Assembly: GCA_937965665.1 (NCBI GenBank)
Contig: CALCJE010000250.1
Location: forward strand, 1 to 18,601
Direction: 5' to 3'
Source: an uncultured Bacteroidales bacterium
GTDB taxonomy: Bacteria > Bacteroidota > Bacteroidia > Bacteroidales > UBA4417
DNA length: 18,601 bases
This document shows positions 7,868 to 16,476 of the stretch, one piece after another. A model generated the notes under the pieces. It was not told where the DNA came from, did no database searches, and saw only the letters and a list, made by a program, of their open reading frames with translations. Both the position numbers and the translations under genes were made by a program. How positions within the stretch are numbered: the stretch's first letter is position 1; the number at the start of each line of letters is the position of its first letter.

Positions 7868-9139
7868 ATGAAAAAAACTTTACTTCCCCTTCTTCTCCTT
7901 CTGTTATCATTTCAAACTTTTGCCGGTTTTGATGACCTTTTTTTAAATAAAACCCTCCGCATCGATTTTTACCATACCGGTAACAGCAAGCAGGAAACAT
8001 TTTCGATTGACCAGCTTAAGTCAGAGCCATCATGGGGAGGCTCACACACCTCGCTGCTCGACACGCTTAACTACGGTGTTTATTATTTTAAGGCTTTTGA
8101 CGTCAGCACAGGGAAACTGGTCTACAGCCACGGGTATTGTTCATTGTTTGATGAATGGCAATATACTGATGAAGCTAAAAAAACCACGCGAACTTTTTCT
8201 GAAACCGTGGTAATGCCTTTCCCGAAAAACGACGTGCGCGTCGAGTTTTACACCCGTAACCTGCTGGGTGTGTACGAGAAAAAATTTGAGTACAAGGTTG
8301 ATGTGAAAAGTTACTTTATTTCGGACGAACGCCAGATGGTTTACCCGGTGTATGATGCCCTGGTTTCGGGCGACCCCGCAAAAAAAATAGACATTGTTAT
8401 TCTTCCTGAAGGATACACGGCTAAAGAAATGGATCGTTTTAAAGCCGATTGCGACAAATTTGCTGCCGGCCTGTTTGCTTTTGAACCCTACAGCAAAAAC
8501 CGGGATAAATTCAACATCCGGGCAGTGCTGGCACCATCAGCCGAAAGTGGCACCGATGTACCGGGAGATAAAGTGTACAGGAATACAATACTCAACAGCA
8601 CATTCTATACTTTCGATTCGGAACGATACCTGATGACTACCGATAATAAAAGTGTACGCAACCTCGCGGCAAACGCGCCCTACGACCAGATTTATATCCT
8701 TGTAAATACCACGAAATACGGTGGCGGTGCTATCTACAACTTTTACAATACATCGGTAAACAGCAATGCATCATCAGCAAAGATATTTGTACACGAATTC
8801 GGGCATGGGTTTGCAGCTTTAGCCGACGAATACGACGATGGTTCCACATCCTTTAATGATATGTATCCGCTTAACCTCGAACCCTGGGAACCCAATATCA
8901 CCACCCTCGCGAAGTTCGAAACCAAATGGAAAGGCATGCTGCCAGCAGCAACACCTATACCCACACCGGCTGAAAAAAGCCAGGCTTTCCCCCTGGGAGT
9001 TTATGAAGGTGCGGGGTACGTAGCAAAAGGAATTTACAGGCCGACACCCGATTGCCTGATGCGTACTTTCAGGGGCGACAAATTCTGCCCGGTATGTACA
9101 GCTGCCATTCAAAAAATGATTGACTTTTATACCCGGTAA
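7868..9139 (+). CDS. Exported M64 family (IgA peptidase-like) zinc metallopeptidase
   Basis: 423 residues. A signal peptide occupies 1-19/20 (KKT, then a Leu-rich core, ending QTFA-GF). Residues ~25-150 look like the beta-sandwich N-terminal domain that precedes the catalytic domain in this family. Residues ~170-423 are the peptidase M64 domain, opening with KKIDIVILPEGYT (172-184). The zinc site is HEFGHGFAALADEYDD (309-324): His309 and His313 as ligands, Glu310 as catalytic base and Asp320 as probable third ligand. A C-terminal FCPVC pair near the end is typical of the group. Family members in Bacteroidota are largely uncharacterised; the founding activity is IgA cleavage by a Clostridium enzyme. 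That specificity should not be assumed here. There is no T9SS tail, so it probably stays in the periplasm or envelope. It is a single-gene unit ended by the terminator at 9203-9232. Confidence 0.9.
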   Translation: MKKTLLPLLLLLLSFQTFAGFDDLFLNKTLRIDFYHTGNSKQETFSIDQLKSEPSWGGSHTSLLDTLNYGVYYFKAFDVSTGKLVYSHGYCSLFDEWQYTDEAKKTTRTFSETVVMPFPKNDVRVEFYTRNLLGVYEKKFEYKVDVKSYFISDERQMVYPVYDALVSGDPAKKIDIVILPEGYTAKEMDRFKADCDKFAAGLFAFEPYSKNRDKFNIRAVLAPSAESGTDVPGDKVYRNTILNSTFYTFDSERYLMTTDNKSVRNLAANAPYDQIYILVNTTKYGGGAIYNFYNTSVNSNASSAKIFVHEFGHGFAALADEYDDGSTSFNDMYPLNLEPWEPNITTLAKFETKWKGMLPAATPIPTPAEKSQAFPLGVYEGAGYVAKGIYRPTPDCLMRTFRGDKFCPVCTAAIQKMIDFYTR

Positions 9140-9202
9140 CACTAAAATACCAAATCTGGTAACTGTTTTATTTACAGATTTTAAGGAATGGAAAAACTAT
9201 AG

Positions 9203-9232
9203 GGCAGCGGCAGAAAATGCTGCTGCCTTTTT
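9203..9232 (+). terminator. Intrinsic terminator after the M64 gene
   Basis: GGCAGCGGCA (9203-9212) pairs with TGCTGCTGCC (9218-9227) over ten pairs (one G-U) around the loop GAAAA, followed by TTTTT. It lies 63 nt after the stop codon and isolates the peptidase from ptb. Confidence 0.88.
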
Positions 9233-9300
9233 CTTTAAACCCTTATCAGCAATTTTTAAATTTCTCATACAATAAATTTTGAGAAAACTATTCAGTATAA

Positions 9301-9331
9301 TTCGGAAATGAATGGGAAATAACTAATTTTG
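9301..9331 (+). promoter_or_regulatory. Promoter of ptb-buk
   Basis: The -7 element TAATTTTG (9324-9331) is an exact TAnnTTTG match. The -33 position reads TTCG (9301-9304) at 19-nt spacing, one change from TTTG/TTG. Transcription would start near 9336-9338, giving a leader of about 68 nt. The bases after the -7 element (CAGCC, then CTAAAA) resemble those after the acpP -7 element. Confidence 0.65.
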
Positions 9332-9394
9332 CAGCCCTAAAAAGCCGGGTTTTATATAATTTTTGGCGTTATAATCACAACCATAAAAATCAAA

Positions 9395-9400
9395 AGGAGG
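9395..9400 (+). promoter_or_regulatory. Strong Shine-Dalgarno site of ptb
   Basis: AGGAGG ends 4 nt before the ATG at 9405. This is close to a perfect anti-SD match. Such sites are rare in Bacteroidota, and I see none of this quality before the other genes here. It fixes the start codon. Confidence 0.7.
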
Positions 9401-9404
9401 GCAT

Positions 9405-10310
9405 ATGGCCATAACAAAATTAGAACAGATGTTTGATTTGCTGAAAAGCAAACCTAAGAAACGTATTTCAGTAGCTTTCGCAAACGATGCACACACTATC
9501 GAAGCTGTGTATGCAGCTGTTGAAAAAGGAATTGTTGACGCCACCCTCACCGGCGACGAAACATTTATCAAAAAAATATGTGCCGAGCACAACATGGATG
9601 CCAGCAAAATGGAAATCCTGCATGAGCCCGCCGAACTGAAAGCCGCTTCACTGGCCGTTCAGCTGATCAACGAAAAAAAGGCTGATTTACTGATGAAGGG
9701 TTCGCTGAGTACCGATAAATATATGCGTGCCATCCTCAACAAGACTACCGGAATCACCAACGAAGGCGCTGTTTTGTCGCACGTTTCCATCATGGAGTTC
9801 CCTTCTTATCATAAACTGCTTACTATTGCTGATGTTGCTATTATACCGGCCCCTGAGCTGAAACAAAAAATAAAAATGATCGACTACCTGGTAGGTGTTT
9901 CAAAAGCCATTGGCGTTGAAAAACCAAAGGTTGCCGTTATTGCTGCCACCGAACAGATGCTGGCCGGAATGCCTGCTTGTGTTGATGGCGCTTTACTTGC
10001 CAAAATGAGCGATCGCGGACAGATACAGGGTTGCATTGTTGATGGCCCGCTCTCGATTGATGCAGCTATTGACCAGGAATCGGTTCAGATTAAAAAAATA
10101 ACCGGCCCGGTGGCTGGCGATGCCGACTGTTTGCTTTTCCCGAACATTGAGGCTGGAAATGTATTCTTTAAAACCGGTACCAAATTAGCCGGTGCCGAAC
10201 TGGCTGCTTATGTTGCCGGTGCCCGCGTTCCCTGCGTTCTTACTTCGCGCGGCGACAGTGCCCTTACCAAGACTTACTCAATTGCATTAGCCGCTTTAAT
10301 GGCTAAATAG
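9405..10310 (+). CDS. ptb: Phosphate butyryltransferase
   Basis: 301 residues, cytoplasmic, of the phosphate acetyl/butyryltransferase family. It exchanges the CoA of butyryl-CoA (or a branched-chain acyl-CoA) for phosphate. Family hallmarks are LLMKGSLSTDKYMRAIL (95-111), VDGPLSIDAAI (212-222), DCLLFPNIEAGN (241-252) and LTSRGDS (279-285). The ~300-residue length fits Ptb rather than the longer Pta enzymes with extra domains. Adjacent butyrate kinase strongly supports Ptb over Pta. The start is fixed by the AGGAGG at 9395-9400. The physiological acyl chain (butyrate, isobutyrate, isovalerate) is not decidable from sequence. It is first in a two-gene unit, with 116 nt holding an inverted repeat before buk. 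Confidence 0.93.
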   Translation: MAITKLEQMFDLLKSKPKKRISVAFANDAHTIEAVYAAVEKGIVDATLTGDETFIKKICAEHNMDASKMEILHEPAELKAASLAVQLINEKKADLLMKGSLSTDKYMRAILNKTTGITNEGAVLSHVSIMEFPSYHKLLTIADVAIIPAPELKQKIKMIDYLVGVSKAIGVEKPKVAVIAATEQMLAGMPACVDGALLAKMSDRGQIQGCIVDGPLSIDAAIDQESVQIKKITGPVAGDADCLLFPNIEAGNVFFKTGTKLAGAELAAYVAGARVPCVLTSRGDSALTKTYSIALAALMAK

Positions 10311-10334
10311 TTAAATATAAATTGGAGTTCCTTC

Positions 10335-10386
10335 AAAAGTCAGCTTTGTGGTTTAGTTAACCAGTCAAATCGCGAAGCTGACTTTT
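10335..10386 (+). repeat. Inverted repeat between ptb and buk
   Basis: AAAAGTCAGCTT (10335-10346) is perfectly complementary to AAGCTGACTTTT (10375-10386), a 12-bp stem with a 28-nt loop. The loop holds a small second pairing, GGTT (10350-10353) with AACC (10359-10362). It begins about 25 nt after the ptb stop and ends about 40 nt before the buk start. The arm ends in TTTT but lacks a long T-run, so partial termination, transcript stabilisation or a processing site are all possible. Confidence 0.65.
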
Positions 10387-10426
10387 ACACTTTATCAACC
10401 AAACAGAGATAACTTACATTCAGAAA

Positions 10427-11503
10427 ATGGAAGATTTCCGCATACTGGCTATAAACCCGGGTTCAACTTCAACCAAAATAGCGGTGTATCAGAATATGAA
10501 CCCGGTATTTGTGAAGAACATTACTCATCCCAATGAAGAGCTCGCCCAGTTTGAGCATGTGGCCGATCAATTCCATTTCCGCAAGGAAATCATTTATAAG
10601 GAACTGGAAGAAGCGGATATTGAAATTAACAAAATTCAGGCGGTTGTAGGCCGGGGCGGAATGCTGAAGCCCATTGCATCGGGAGTATACCAGGTAAATG
10701 ATGCCATGAAATCCGATTTATACGATCATCCTATAAAGGAACATGCCAGCAACCTGGGCGGACTTATTGCCGATGATATAGCCCGTGCGTTACCTGACGC
10801 AAAAGCATATATTGCCGACCCGGTGGTGGTTGACGAACTGGATGAAATAGCCCGCGTATCGGGACACCCGCTTTTTAAAAGGATTTCCATTTTCCATGCC
10901 CTGAACCAGAAATCTATCGCCCGCCAGCATGCCAAAAGCATCATGAAACATTACGAGGACCTTAACCTTATTATAGTTCATATGGGTGGAGGTATCACCA
11001 TAGGAGCGCATCAAAAAGGGAAAGTGATTGATGTAAACCAGGGTCTCGACGGGGAAGGACCTTTTTCGCCCGAAAGAAGCGGCACGCTGCCTTCCGGCGA
11101 CCTGGTGCGGTTTTGTTTCAGCGGCAAATATTCCGAAAAAGAAGTGCTGAAAATGGTGGTTGGCAATGGCGGTATTGTTGCTTACCTGGGCACCAACAGC
11201 GCCTACGAAGCGGAACAACGCGCCTTAAATGGCGATGAGCAGGCAAAATTTGTACTCGAAGCGCTTGCTTACCAGGTTGCCAAAAGTATTGGCTCTATGG
11301 TTCCGGTTTTAAAAGGTGAAGTTGATGCCATATTACTTACCGGAGGCGTTGCCCACAGCAAATGGATCACCAACATGATTATTGAAAGGGTTTACAAATT
11401 TGCGCCGGTTTATATCTATCCTGGTGAGGACGAAATGCGTGCACTGGCCTTAAATGGGCTTATGGTGCTGAAAGGCGAGGTTGAAGTTAAGGAATACGTA
11501 TAA
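10427..11503 (+). CDS. buk: Butyrate kinase
   Basis: 358 residues, cytoplasmic acetokinase-family (ASKHA fold) enzyme that converts butyryl-phosphate plus ADP to butyrate plus ATP, or the reverse. The N-terminal nucleotide motif INPGSTSTKIAVY is at 9-21, followed by VVGRGGMLKPI (73-83). The phosphate motif HMGGGITIGAH is at 185-195, with DGEGPFSPERSGTLPSGD (208-225) after it and LLTGGVAHS (303-311) as the adenosine motif. Length matches butyrate kinases (about 355) rather than acetate kinases (about 400). It follows ptb on the same strand. No independent promoter is evident, although the inverted repeat in the gap could modulate its expression. A strong terminator follows. Confidence 0.95.
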   Translation: MEDFRILAINPGSTSTKIAVYQNMNPVFVKNITHPNEELAQFEHVADQFHFRKEIIYKELEEADIEINKIQAVVGRGGMLKPIASGVYQVNDAMKSDLYDHPIKEHASNLGGLIADDIARALPDAKAYIADPVVVDELDEIARVSGHPLFKRISIFHALNQKSIARQHAKSIMKHYEDLNLIIVHMGGGITIGAHQKGKVIDVNQGLDGEGPFSPERSGTLPSGDLVRFCFSGKYSEKEVLKMVVGNGGIVAYLGTNSAYEAEQRALNGDEQAKFVLEALAYQVAKSIGSMVPVLKGEVDAILLTGGVAHSKWITNMIIERVYKFAPVYIYPGEDEMRALALNGLMVLKGEVEVKEYV

Positions 11504-11523
11504 TAATATCTCACGATAAATTG

Positions 11524-11562
11524 AAAACGGGAAATAGTTCTGAAAACTATTTCCCGTTTTTT
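11524..11562. terminator. Bidirectional intrinsic terminator
   Basis: AAAACGGGAAATAGTT (11524-11539) pairs perfectly over 16 bp with AACTATTTCCCGTTTT (11545-11560) around a 5-nt loop, with a run of six T at 11557-11562 on the + strand. The left arm begins with AAAA, giving a T-run on the minus strand too. It sits between convergent buk (stop at 11503) and the CotH gene (stop at 11590) and should end both transcripts. Confidence 0.92.
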
Positions 11563-11589
11563 ATTTCCTTTCATCAAAACGCTATGCAG

Positions 11590-14500
11590 TTATTTAGCAA
11601 CAACTACCTTTACTAACAGTGGAGCCTGCCGGCTGCCCATTGAAATTTCCATGAAATAAATTCCATTATTTATTTCCCCGAGCGAAAGCCTGGCCAATGA
11701 TGTTGCGCCGAATGATATTTGTTTTACAAGTACTGTTTGTCCTAAAGCATCACGCAGGCGGATATCAGCCCGATCAACATGGTCATTGGTATTGCGCTGA
11801 ATAAACAACTCGGATTTCGCCGGGTTTGGATATACGGAAAACGAAGCTGCTGATGTTTCATCAATGCCGAGATTACATGGGAATATGTATGCTTTCCCGG
11901 GCGATCCTCCTTCGCAGCCGGCAAACCAGTTTAATCCATCATTTACATTCCCGCGGGCATCATTCAGTTCGAGTGTGTAACCGTTCCCATCAGCATCCTT
12001 TGGCCAGGGCATATCATCATCATAAACTACTGAAAACCGAAGTTTGCCTGTATTATCAAACAAACGGATTGCTTCTCCTGAACCACTTAAGCCAAAACTG
12101 AACGGGCCGCATGTATTTGACAATGATGGAAATAAGGATTCAAATTTAAGTTTTTCGCCATATAAAACCAGGTATTCACCTGCATTTATCAATGTATTTG
12201 GCGGAATGGTAAACAAATGAAGGTTCTCGCTGTCGCTGAATTTCCAACCCGACACATTTATCGCATCGGAACCCGGATTATGCAGTTCAACCCAATCGCC
12301 TGCATCTGATGTAATGCTTGAGTTATAATTGATCTCCGAAAACACAACATCATCATTACAAACCTGGTAGGGCTGGCTTGGGGAGCCACCCATGCACCCG
12401 GCAAACCAGCTTGCCGGATCATCCAGGTTTGTTGCCCCCGCCCGTAATTCGAGCGTTCTTCCAAGTCCGTCGGCCGACTGAAGCCAGGAAATGGAATCAT
12501 GGTAGGTGAAAGTTTGAACAGACGTATGCTGAATATCAAGCAATGAAATGGTTTCCTTTTTGTTATTTAATCCAAATCCCAGCGGACCGTAACAACTTAT
12601 TTCGGGGTAAATGCTTTTGAACAGTTGAATGTCCTCGGCAACTACCAGCCTTTCGTTAGCGGGTACAATAGTTCCGGTCGGAAAAATGTAATCGTGGGCC
12701 GGATTGGAATCGGTAATATGCCAGTCAGAAATATCAAGTGCATTTTTTCCGTAATTATATACTTCGAGCCAATCTCCCGAATTGTGGGTTGAATCGCTGT
12801 GGTAATTCACTTCCGAAATGGTAATCGTTGCAGTTTCAGGGTTACCGGCAAAAACAGCAGTAAATGTATCCAGGTGATCGAGGTTAACCGTGAGGGTCCG
12901 TTCGGTATTTTGCCCGGTGTATGTATTGGATTTCCAATACAGGAACCGGTACCCGGGTTTGGCAATTGCTGTAATGGTTATGGGATTTCCATTAAAATAC
13001 ATCCCGCTCCAGGGCAATCGTTCCGGAACAATGGTGTTGATTTTTATTTCACCTGACCCCTGCGGGGAAGCAGTGAGGTTAACAGTTACAATTCCTTTGA
13101 GGTTAAAAGTAGTATTTATATGCTGGCGGGCTAAAGCAGGACGATTGTAAATAAATGTCTTCATGGTATTTATATTGTTCAGCCAGGTCGATACTCCGTT
13201 ATAGCCAAACCAGCGTTGCCAGGCAAATGGCATTTCGTACGTAATGGAATCCTGCATTTCCTGAACTACCGAATTTATTGACGATGGCTGAAAAACGGTA
13301 TTGATCAGATCTGCATACCGGTTGATAAAATACTTTTTGAATTCACTGTTATTGAGCATGGCCCGAAAAACTGCGGCATGGGGAGTTGCCACCGGTGGAT
13401 TCATGGCTTCGGCCAGTTTATTCTCATCGTAAGTGCTGCTGTATCCTAATCCGAAATCAGTATCCCAGAGAATATAATTCCATTTGGCCCCGGGTTTTCG
13501 CTGCCGCCATAGTTTGATATTGTTAGTCCAGTCACCGATCCAGTCGTTATTCACATAGTACGTTTCGGCAATAAAATAATCGGCATAATTGGGCAGGTTC
13601 CACATCGAGCTGCCCACTTCAAAGTTTGCAGCTACCGACATATCATGTGTGGTAATGTATTGAACCATTTGCCAGAATGCGTCGGAATTGCCCGAAGATA
13701 CGATCCCGTCACTTTCAATAACATCAAGGCTGTCGGCATCAATCCCATGATTTTCAGCAACAAAATCTTCATTATTCCGCTCCCTGATATTATAAATACC
13801 CCAGTATTTGCCATTGAGATACACAACTGACGGGCTATAGGCGATATAATCGACAAAAGTGTTTTTCATCACGCGTTGCATCAGGGCATCGCGCATGTGC
13901 GTTAACATCCAGTCGTTGCCTGAATTCCGGAGTACTATGCTTTTAAATTCTGTAATGGGTTTGTCCCCGAATAGTTTATAAGCAATCTGCGAGTTCTCAT
14001 AATAACCGCGGGTTTTTATGTTAAAACTCTTTTGATCTAATGCCCTGGTCCATCCCCCGTGAATACTTAAGCTGGCATCCAGCTCAAATTTGCGGGCCTG
14101 CATTGGTCCGAAATATTCCACATGGCATTCCTTTTCCCACGGCTGCCAGAAATTGGCATCGAAAAACGGAAAATCAGGTTTGGCATTTGGCCCTTTCACA
14201 TAAATTCCTGAGTAATAATCCCACAGGTTCGACGAATCCGTTGTAAGTGAAACAACAGGTAAGTCATATTTATGTGTACCTATAATATAGGTAGCTGTCG
14301 TAGTTTCTCCCGGCAGCAATCCTTCAGGCCCAAAACTTCGAGCGCGGATCACCTTTGTTGAACTCACCTGGATTGGCGTTGTATAAACCGGGTCAGATAT
14401 CCGCGGGATGTTCCCGTTTGTTGTATAATGAATCTTACTACCTGGCGTTGATCCGCTGATGGTGACCAGTTTTGACTGGGCGTAAAAACCAGGGGCGATA

Positions 14501-15600
14501 TCGAAAACCGGTTGCGCACTATACCCGCCGAAGCAAGTGGATGTGTTATTCGTTTTACCCGGACTTGCAGACACAGCAATGCACCAGCCAGTCGCACCAT
14601 CCGGGATACGGCAATGCGAATGATCAGGATCAGAATACGTAACCAGCAATTTATCAGCGGCAATACCTGATGGCTCAGTCAGTATTATGGCTTCGCCCGA
14701 ATGTTTCAGTTTAAAATTTGTATGCAGATTGCTGTTGATGTTTTTTGAAAACCAGGCCGGAACCGGTCTGAAAAACACATCGCTGCTACCGATTCCGAAT
14801 GACAGAAAGGGAGAAGATGATAAATCGGACGAACCCGGACCAGAGTTATGGGTTTGAACAGCCAGAACATTTTTTCCGTTTACCAACAAGGATTTTAGTA
14901 AAGTAGTATCGATCAGAAAATTCTCCGGATTTCCGCCCTGGTACATCTGGGCTTCATGGTCGGTGGGGGTAAGTTTGTTATACGCCGGAAAGGCACCATC
15001 GATATTGGCGCGGGCAATTTCAGTTCCGTTCAGGTATGCCACAAAACCATCGTCATAATCCATACTCAGCATACAGGATTTAATGGCCGAAACATCAGTG
15101 ATTTCAAATGACTTTACCATGAATACCGATGTTGAAGGCACAATTTCAGTGCCGTCATCCTTATCCCCATAGCCTATACCACCAGGTCCTTCGGGCCAGA
15201 CTGAAGCGTCAAATTCAATTCTGCTCCAGCTTATTGGCGGATCCTGGCTTCCAACAAAATAGCGCCATGTATCCTGCGCAAAAACTGCAGTTTCCCAATG
15301 ATTTACTGCAGGTTTTCTGTTTTTACCGGAAGCAAACACCATCAGGTATCCTTTCGATTCTATAGTTACATTTGGGAATCTCCATTTGAATAGTTCATCC
15401 TGGTCATCAGAAAGTCCATACTGGCTGAGGTTTACCGCCGAAACACCCGAATTGTAAAGTTCAATCCAATCCTCGTAATCACCATCTTCGTCGGCAATGG
15501 AGCTTTTATTTGAAGTTTGTACTTCGTTGATTACAACCTGTGAAAAGCAGCCGGAATGGATTGCAAGCACAAAGAGGAGTACAGGAATTAAGTATTTCAT
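11590..15600 (-). CDS. Large secreted CotH-kinase / lamin-tail protein with T9SS sorting domain
   Basis: 1336 residues. The ATG at 15600 is chosen because a signal peptide follows at once (MKYLIPVLLFVLAIHSGCFS); an in-frame GTG at 15648 would add 16 residues and overlap the purN stop. Visible order: lamin-tail domain (~22-95); a beta-sandwich region (~110-270) of jelly-roll type; a chitobiase/hexosaminidase C-terminal-like domain (~368-440, KIHYTTNG); a CotH kinase-like domain (~447-835) with LRNSGNDW (557-564) and the metal-type motif LWDTDFGLG (711-719); an InlB-like repeat domain (~837-918, GYRFLYWKSN); two further lamin-tail modules (~925-1078 and ~1084-1237), each ending WFAGC-GGSP; and a T9SS type A sorting domain (~1254-1336, SVYPNPAKSELFI). 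CotH proteins in Bacillus spores are protein kinases; here surface phosphorylation or an adhesive role is inference. It starts 47 nt after purN. Confidence 0.88.
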   Translation of the reverse strand: MKYLIPVLLFVLAIHSGCFSQVVINEVQTSNKSSIADEDGDYEDWIELYNSGVSAVNLSQYGLSDDQDELFKWRFPNVTIESKGYLMVFASGKNRKPAVNHWETAVFAQDTWRYFVGSQDPPISWSRIEFDASVWPEGPGGIGYGDKDDGTEIVPSTSVFMVKSFEITDVSAIKSCMLSMDYDDGFVAYLNGTEIARANIDGAFPAYNKLTPTDHEAQMYQGGNPENFLIDTTLLKSLLVNGKNVLAVQTHNSGPGSSDLSSSPFLSFGIGSSDVFFRPVPAWFSKNINSNLHTNFKLKHSGEAIILTEPSGIAADKLLVTYSDPDHSHCRIPDGATGWCIAVSASPGKTNNTSTCFGGYSAQPVFDIAPGFYAQSKLVTISGSTPGSKIHYTTNGNIPRISDPVYTTPIQVSSTKVIRARSFGPEGLLPGETTTATYIIGTHKYDLPVVSLTTDSSNLWDYYSGIYVKGPNAKPDFPFFDANFWQPWEKECHVEYFGPMQARKFELDASLSIHGGWTRALDQKSFNIKTRGYYENSQIAYKLFGDKPITEFKSIVLRNSGNDWMLTHMRDALMQRVMKNTFVDYIAYSPSVVYLNGKYWGIYNIRERNNEDFVAENHGIDADSLDVIESDGIVSSGNSDAFWQMVQYITTHDMSVAANFEVGSSMWNLPNYADYFIAETYYVNNDWIGDWTNNIKLWRQRKPGAKWNYILWDTDFGLGYSSTYDENKLAEAMNPPVATPHAAVFRAMLNNSEFKKYFINRYADLINTVFQPSSINSVVQEMQDSITYEMPFAWQRWFGYNGVSTWLNNINTMKTFIYNRPALARQHINTTFNLKGIVTVNLTASPQGSGEIKINTIVPERLPWSGMYFNGNPITITAIAKPGYRFLYWKSNTYTGQNTERTLTVNLDHLDTFTAVFAGNPETATITISEVNYHSDSTHNSGDWLEVYNYGKNALDISDWHITDSNPAHDYIFPTGTIVPANERLVVAEDIQLFKSIYPEISCYGPLGFGLNNKKETISLLDIQHTSVQTFTYHDSISWLQSADGLGRTLELRAGATNLDDPASWFAGCMGGSPSQPYQVCNDDVVFSEINYNSSITSDAGDWVELHNPGSDAINVSGWKFSDSENLHLFTIPPNTLINAGEYLVLYGEKLKFESLFPSLSNTCGPFSFGLSGSGEAIRLFDNTGKLRFSVVYDDDMPWPKDADGNGYTLELNDARGNVNDGLNWFAGCEGGSPGKAYIFPCNLGIDETSAASFSVYPNPAKSELFIQRNTNDHVDRADIRLRDALGQTVLVKQISFGATSLARLSLGEINNGIYFMEISMGSRQAPLLVKVVVAK

Positions 15601-15647
15601 AAAAATTGCTGACAGCTTTTTAACGGTATATTGAAGCAAAAACGACA

Positions 15648-16229
15648 CTACTCTTTATTTGCAACCAGGTCACGGATTACACGCGGAAAATGTTCGTATT
15701 CCAGTTCATGAATTTTTGCAGCCAAATCTTCGGGTGTATCACCTGTAGCAATAGAGCATCGTGCCTGGAAAATAATATCCCCTTCATCGTAATGTTCATT
15801 AACATGATGTATGGTAATTCCGCTTTCGGCATCACCGGCGGCAATCACAGCCTGGTGAACTTTCATTCCATACATCCCTTTACCGCCATAGGCTGGCAGG
15901 AGTGCCGGGTGAATATTAACAATTCTTTGTGGAAAAGCTTTTAAAATATAAGCAGGGATAAGCCACAGAAAACCAGCCAGGATGACCCAATCCACATCGC
16001 GGCTTCTCATATCTGCCAGAACATTATCGGAATGATAAAAACCATCCCGGTCGAATAAAACCGAGGGTATCCCGAGTATTTTCGCCCTTTCCAGCACATA
16101 AGCATCCGGATTATTGCAATAGATGGCGGCAATTTCAAGCAGGCCGGTACCGGAAAAATATTCAGCGATCCGCTGCGCGTTACTTCCGCTGCCCGAAGCA
16201 AAAACTGCAATCCGTGGTATTTTTTTCAT
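15648..16229 (-). CDS. purN: Phosphoribosylglycinamide formyltransferase
   Basis: 193 residues. PurN transfers the formyl group of 10-formyl-tetrahydrofolate to GAR, the third step of purine synthesis, in the cytoplasm. The phosphate-binding motif ASGSGSN is at 11-17, and NIHPALLPAYGGKGMYG (105-121) carries catalytic Asn105 and His107. HYDEGDIIFQ (146-155) carries the catalytic Asp148. Length is normal. The ATG at 16229 is preferred; a more upstream in-frame ATG (16262) would add 11 residues lying over the predicted promoter. It is divergent from acpP, which I recall as a common arrangement in Bacteroidales. The downstream CotH gene starts 47 nt after the stop, so read-through is possible. 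Confidence 0.95.
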   Translation of the reverse strand: MKKIPRIAVFASGSGSNAQRIAEYFSGTGLLEIAAIYCNNPDAYVLERAKILGIPSVLFDRDGFYHSDNVLADMRSRDVDWVILAGFLWLIPAYILKAFPQRIVNIHPALLPAYGGKGMYGMKVHQAVIAAGDAESGITIHHVNEHYDEGDIIFQARCSIATGDTPEDLAAKIHELEYEHFPRVIRDLVANKE

Positions 16230-16259
16230 GAAAATAACAAGGTTAAAAGAAAGGAAATT

Positions 16260-16287
16260 CAAAAATATCCATTAAAGCTCCCGGCAA
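16260..16287 (-). promoter_or_regulatory. Promoter of purN
   Basis: On the minus strand TATTTTTG (16267 down to 16260) is an exact TAnnTTTG match, and TTG (16287 to 16285) lies upstream with 17-nt spacing, at the short end of the Bacteroidota range. Transcription would start about 24 nt before the ATG at 16229. Confidence 0.55.
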
Positions 16288-16476
16288 TTTGATTGGATTA
16301 CTTTGCGAATTCAAAATAACGAAAACGCCACGACATAACCCAATAAACAACGGAAATGGCGATAAAAAAAGATATAATTCTCCGGTGCTTACAACGATAA
16401 AATGTCAAAATATAATATATTAGTACCTCATTTACTGTCATTTAGACTGTATCACAGGAAAATTATCAGGGTATTT

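Noticed and set aside
10790..11218. 142-codon open frame on the minus strand inside buk
   Set aside because: It overlaps the conserved core of butyrate kinase and shows no domain of its own.
15598..15648. GTG at 15648 as the start of the CotH gene
   Set aside because: It would place 16 residues ahead of an obvious signal peptide and overlap the purN stop; ATG at 15600 fits better.
16230..16262. ATG at 16262 as the start of purN
   Set aside because: The additional 11 residues have no counterpart in the family, and the region overlaps the predicted promoter and leader.
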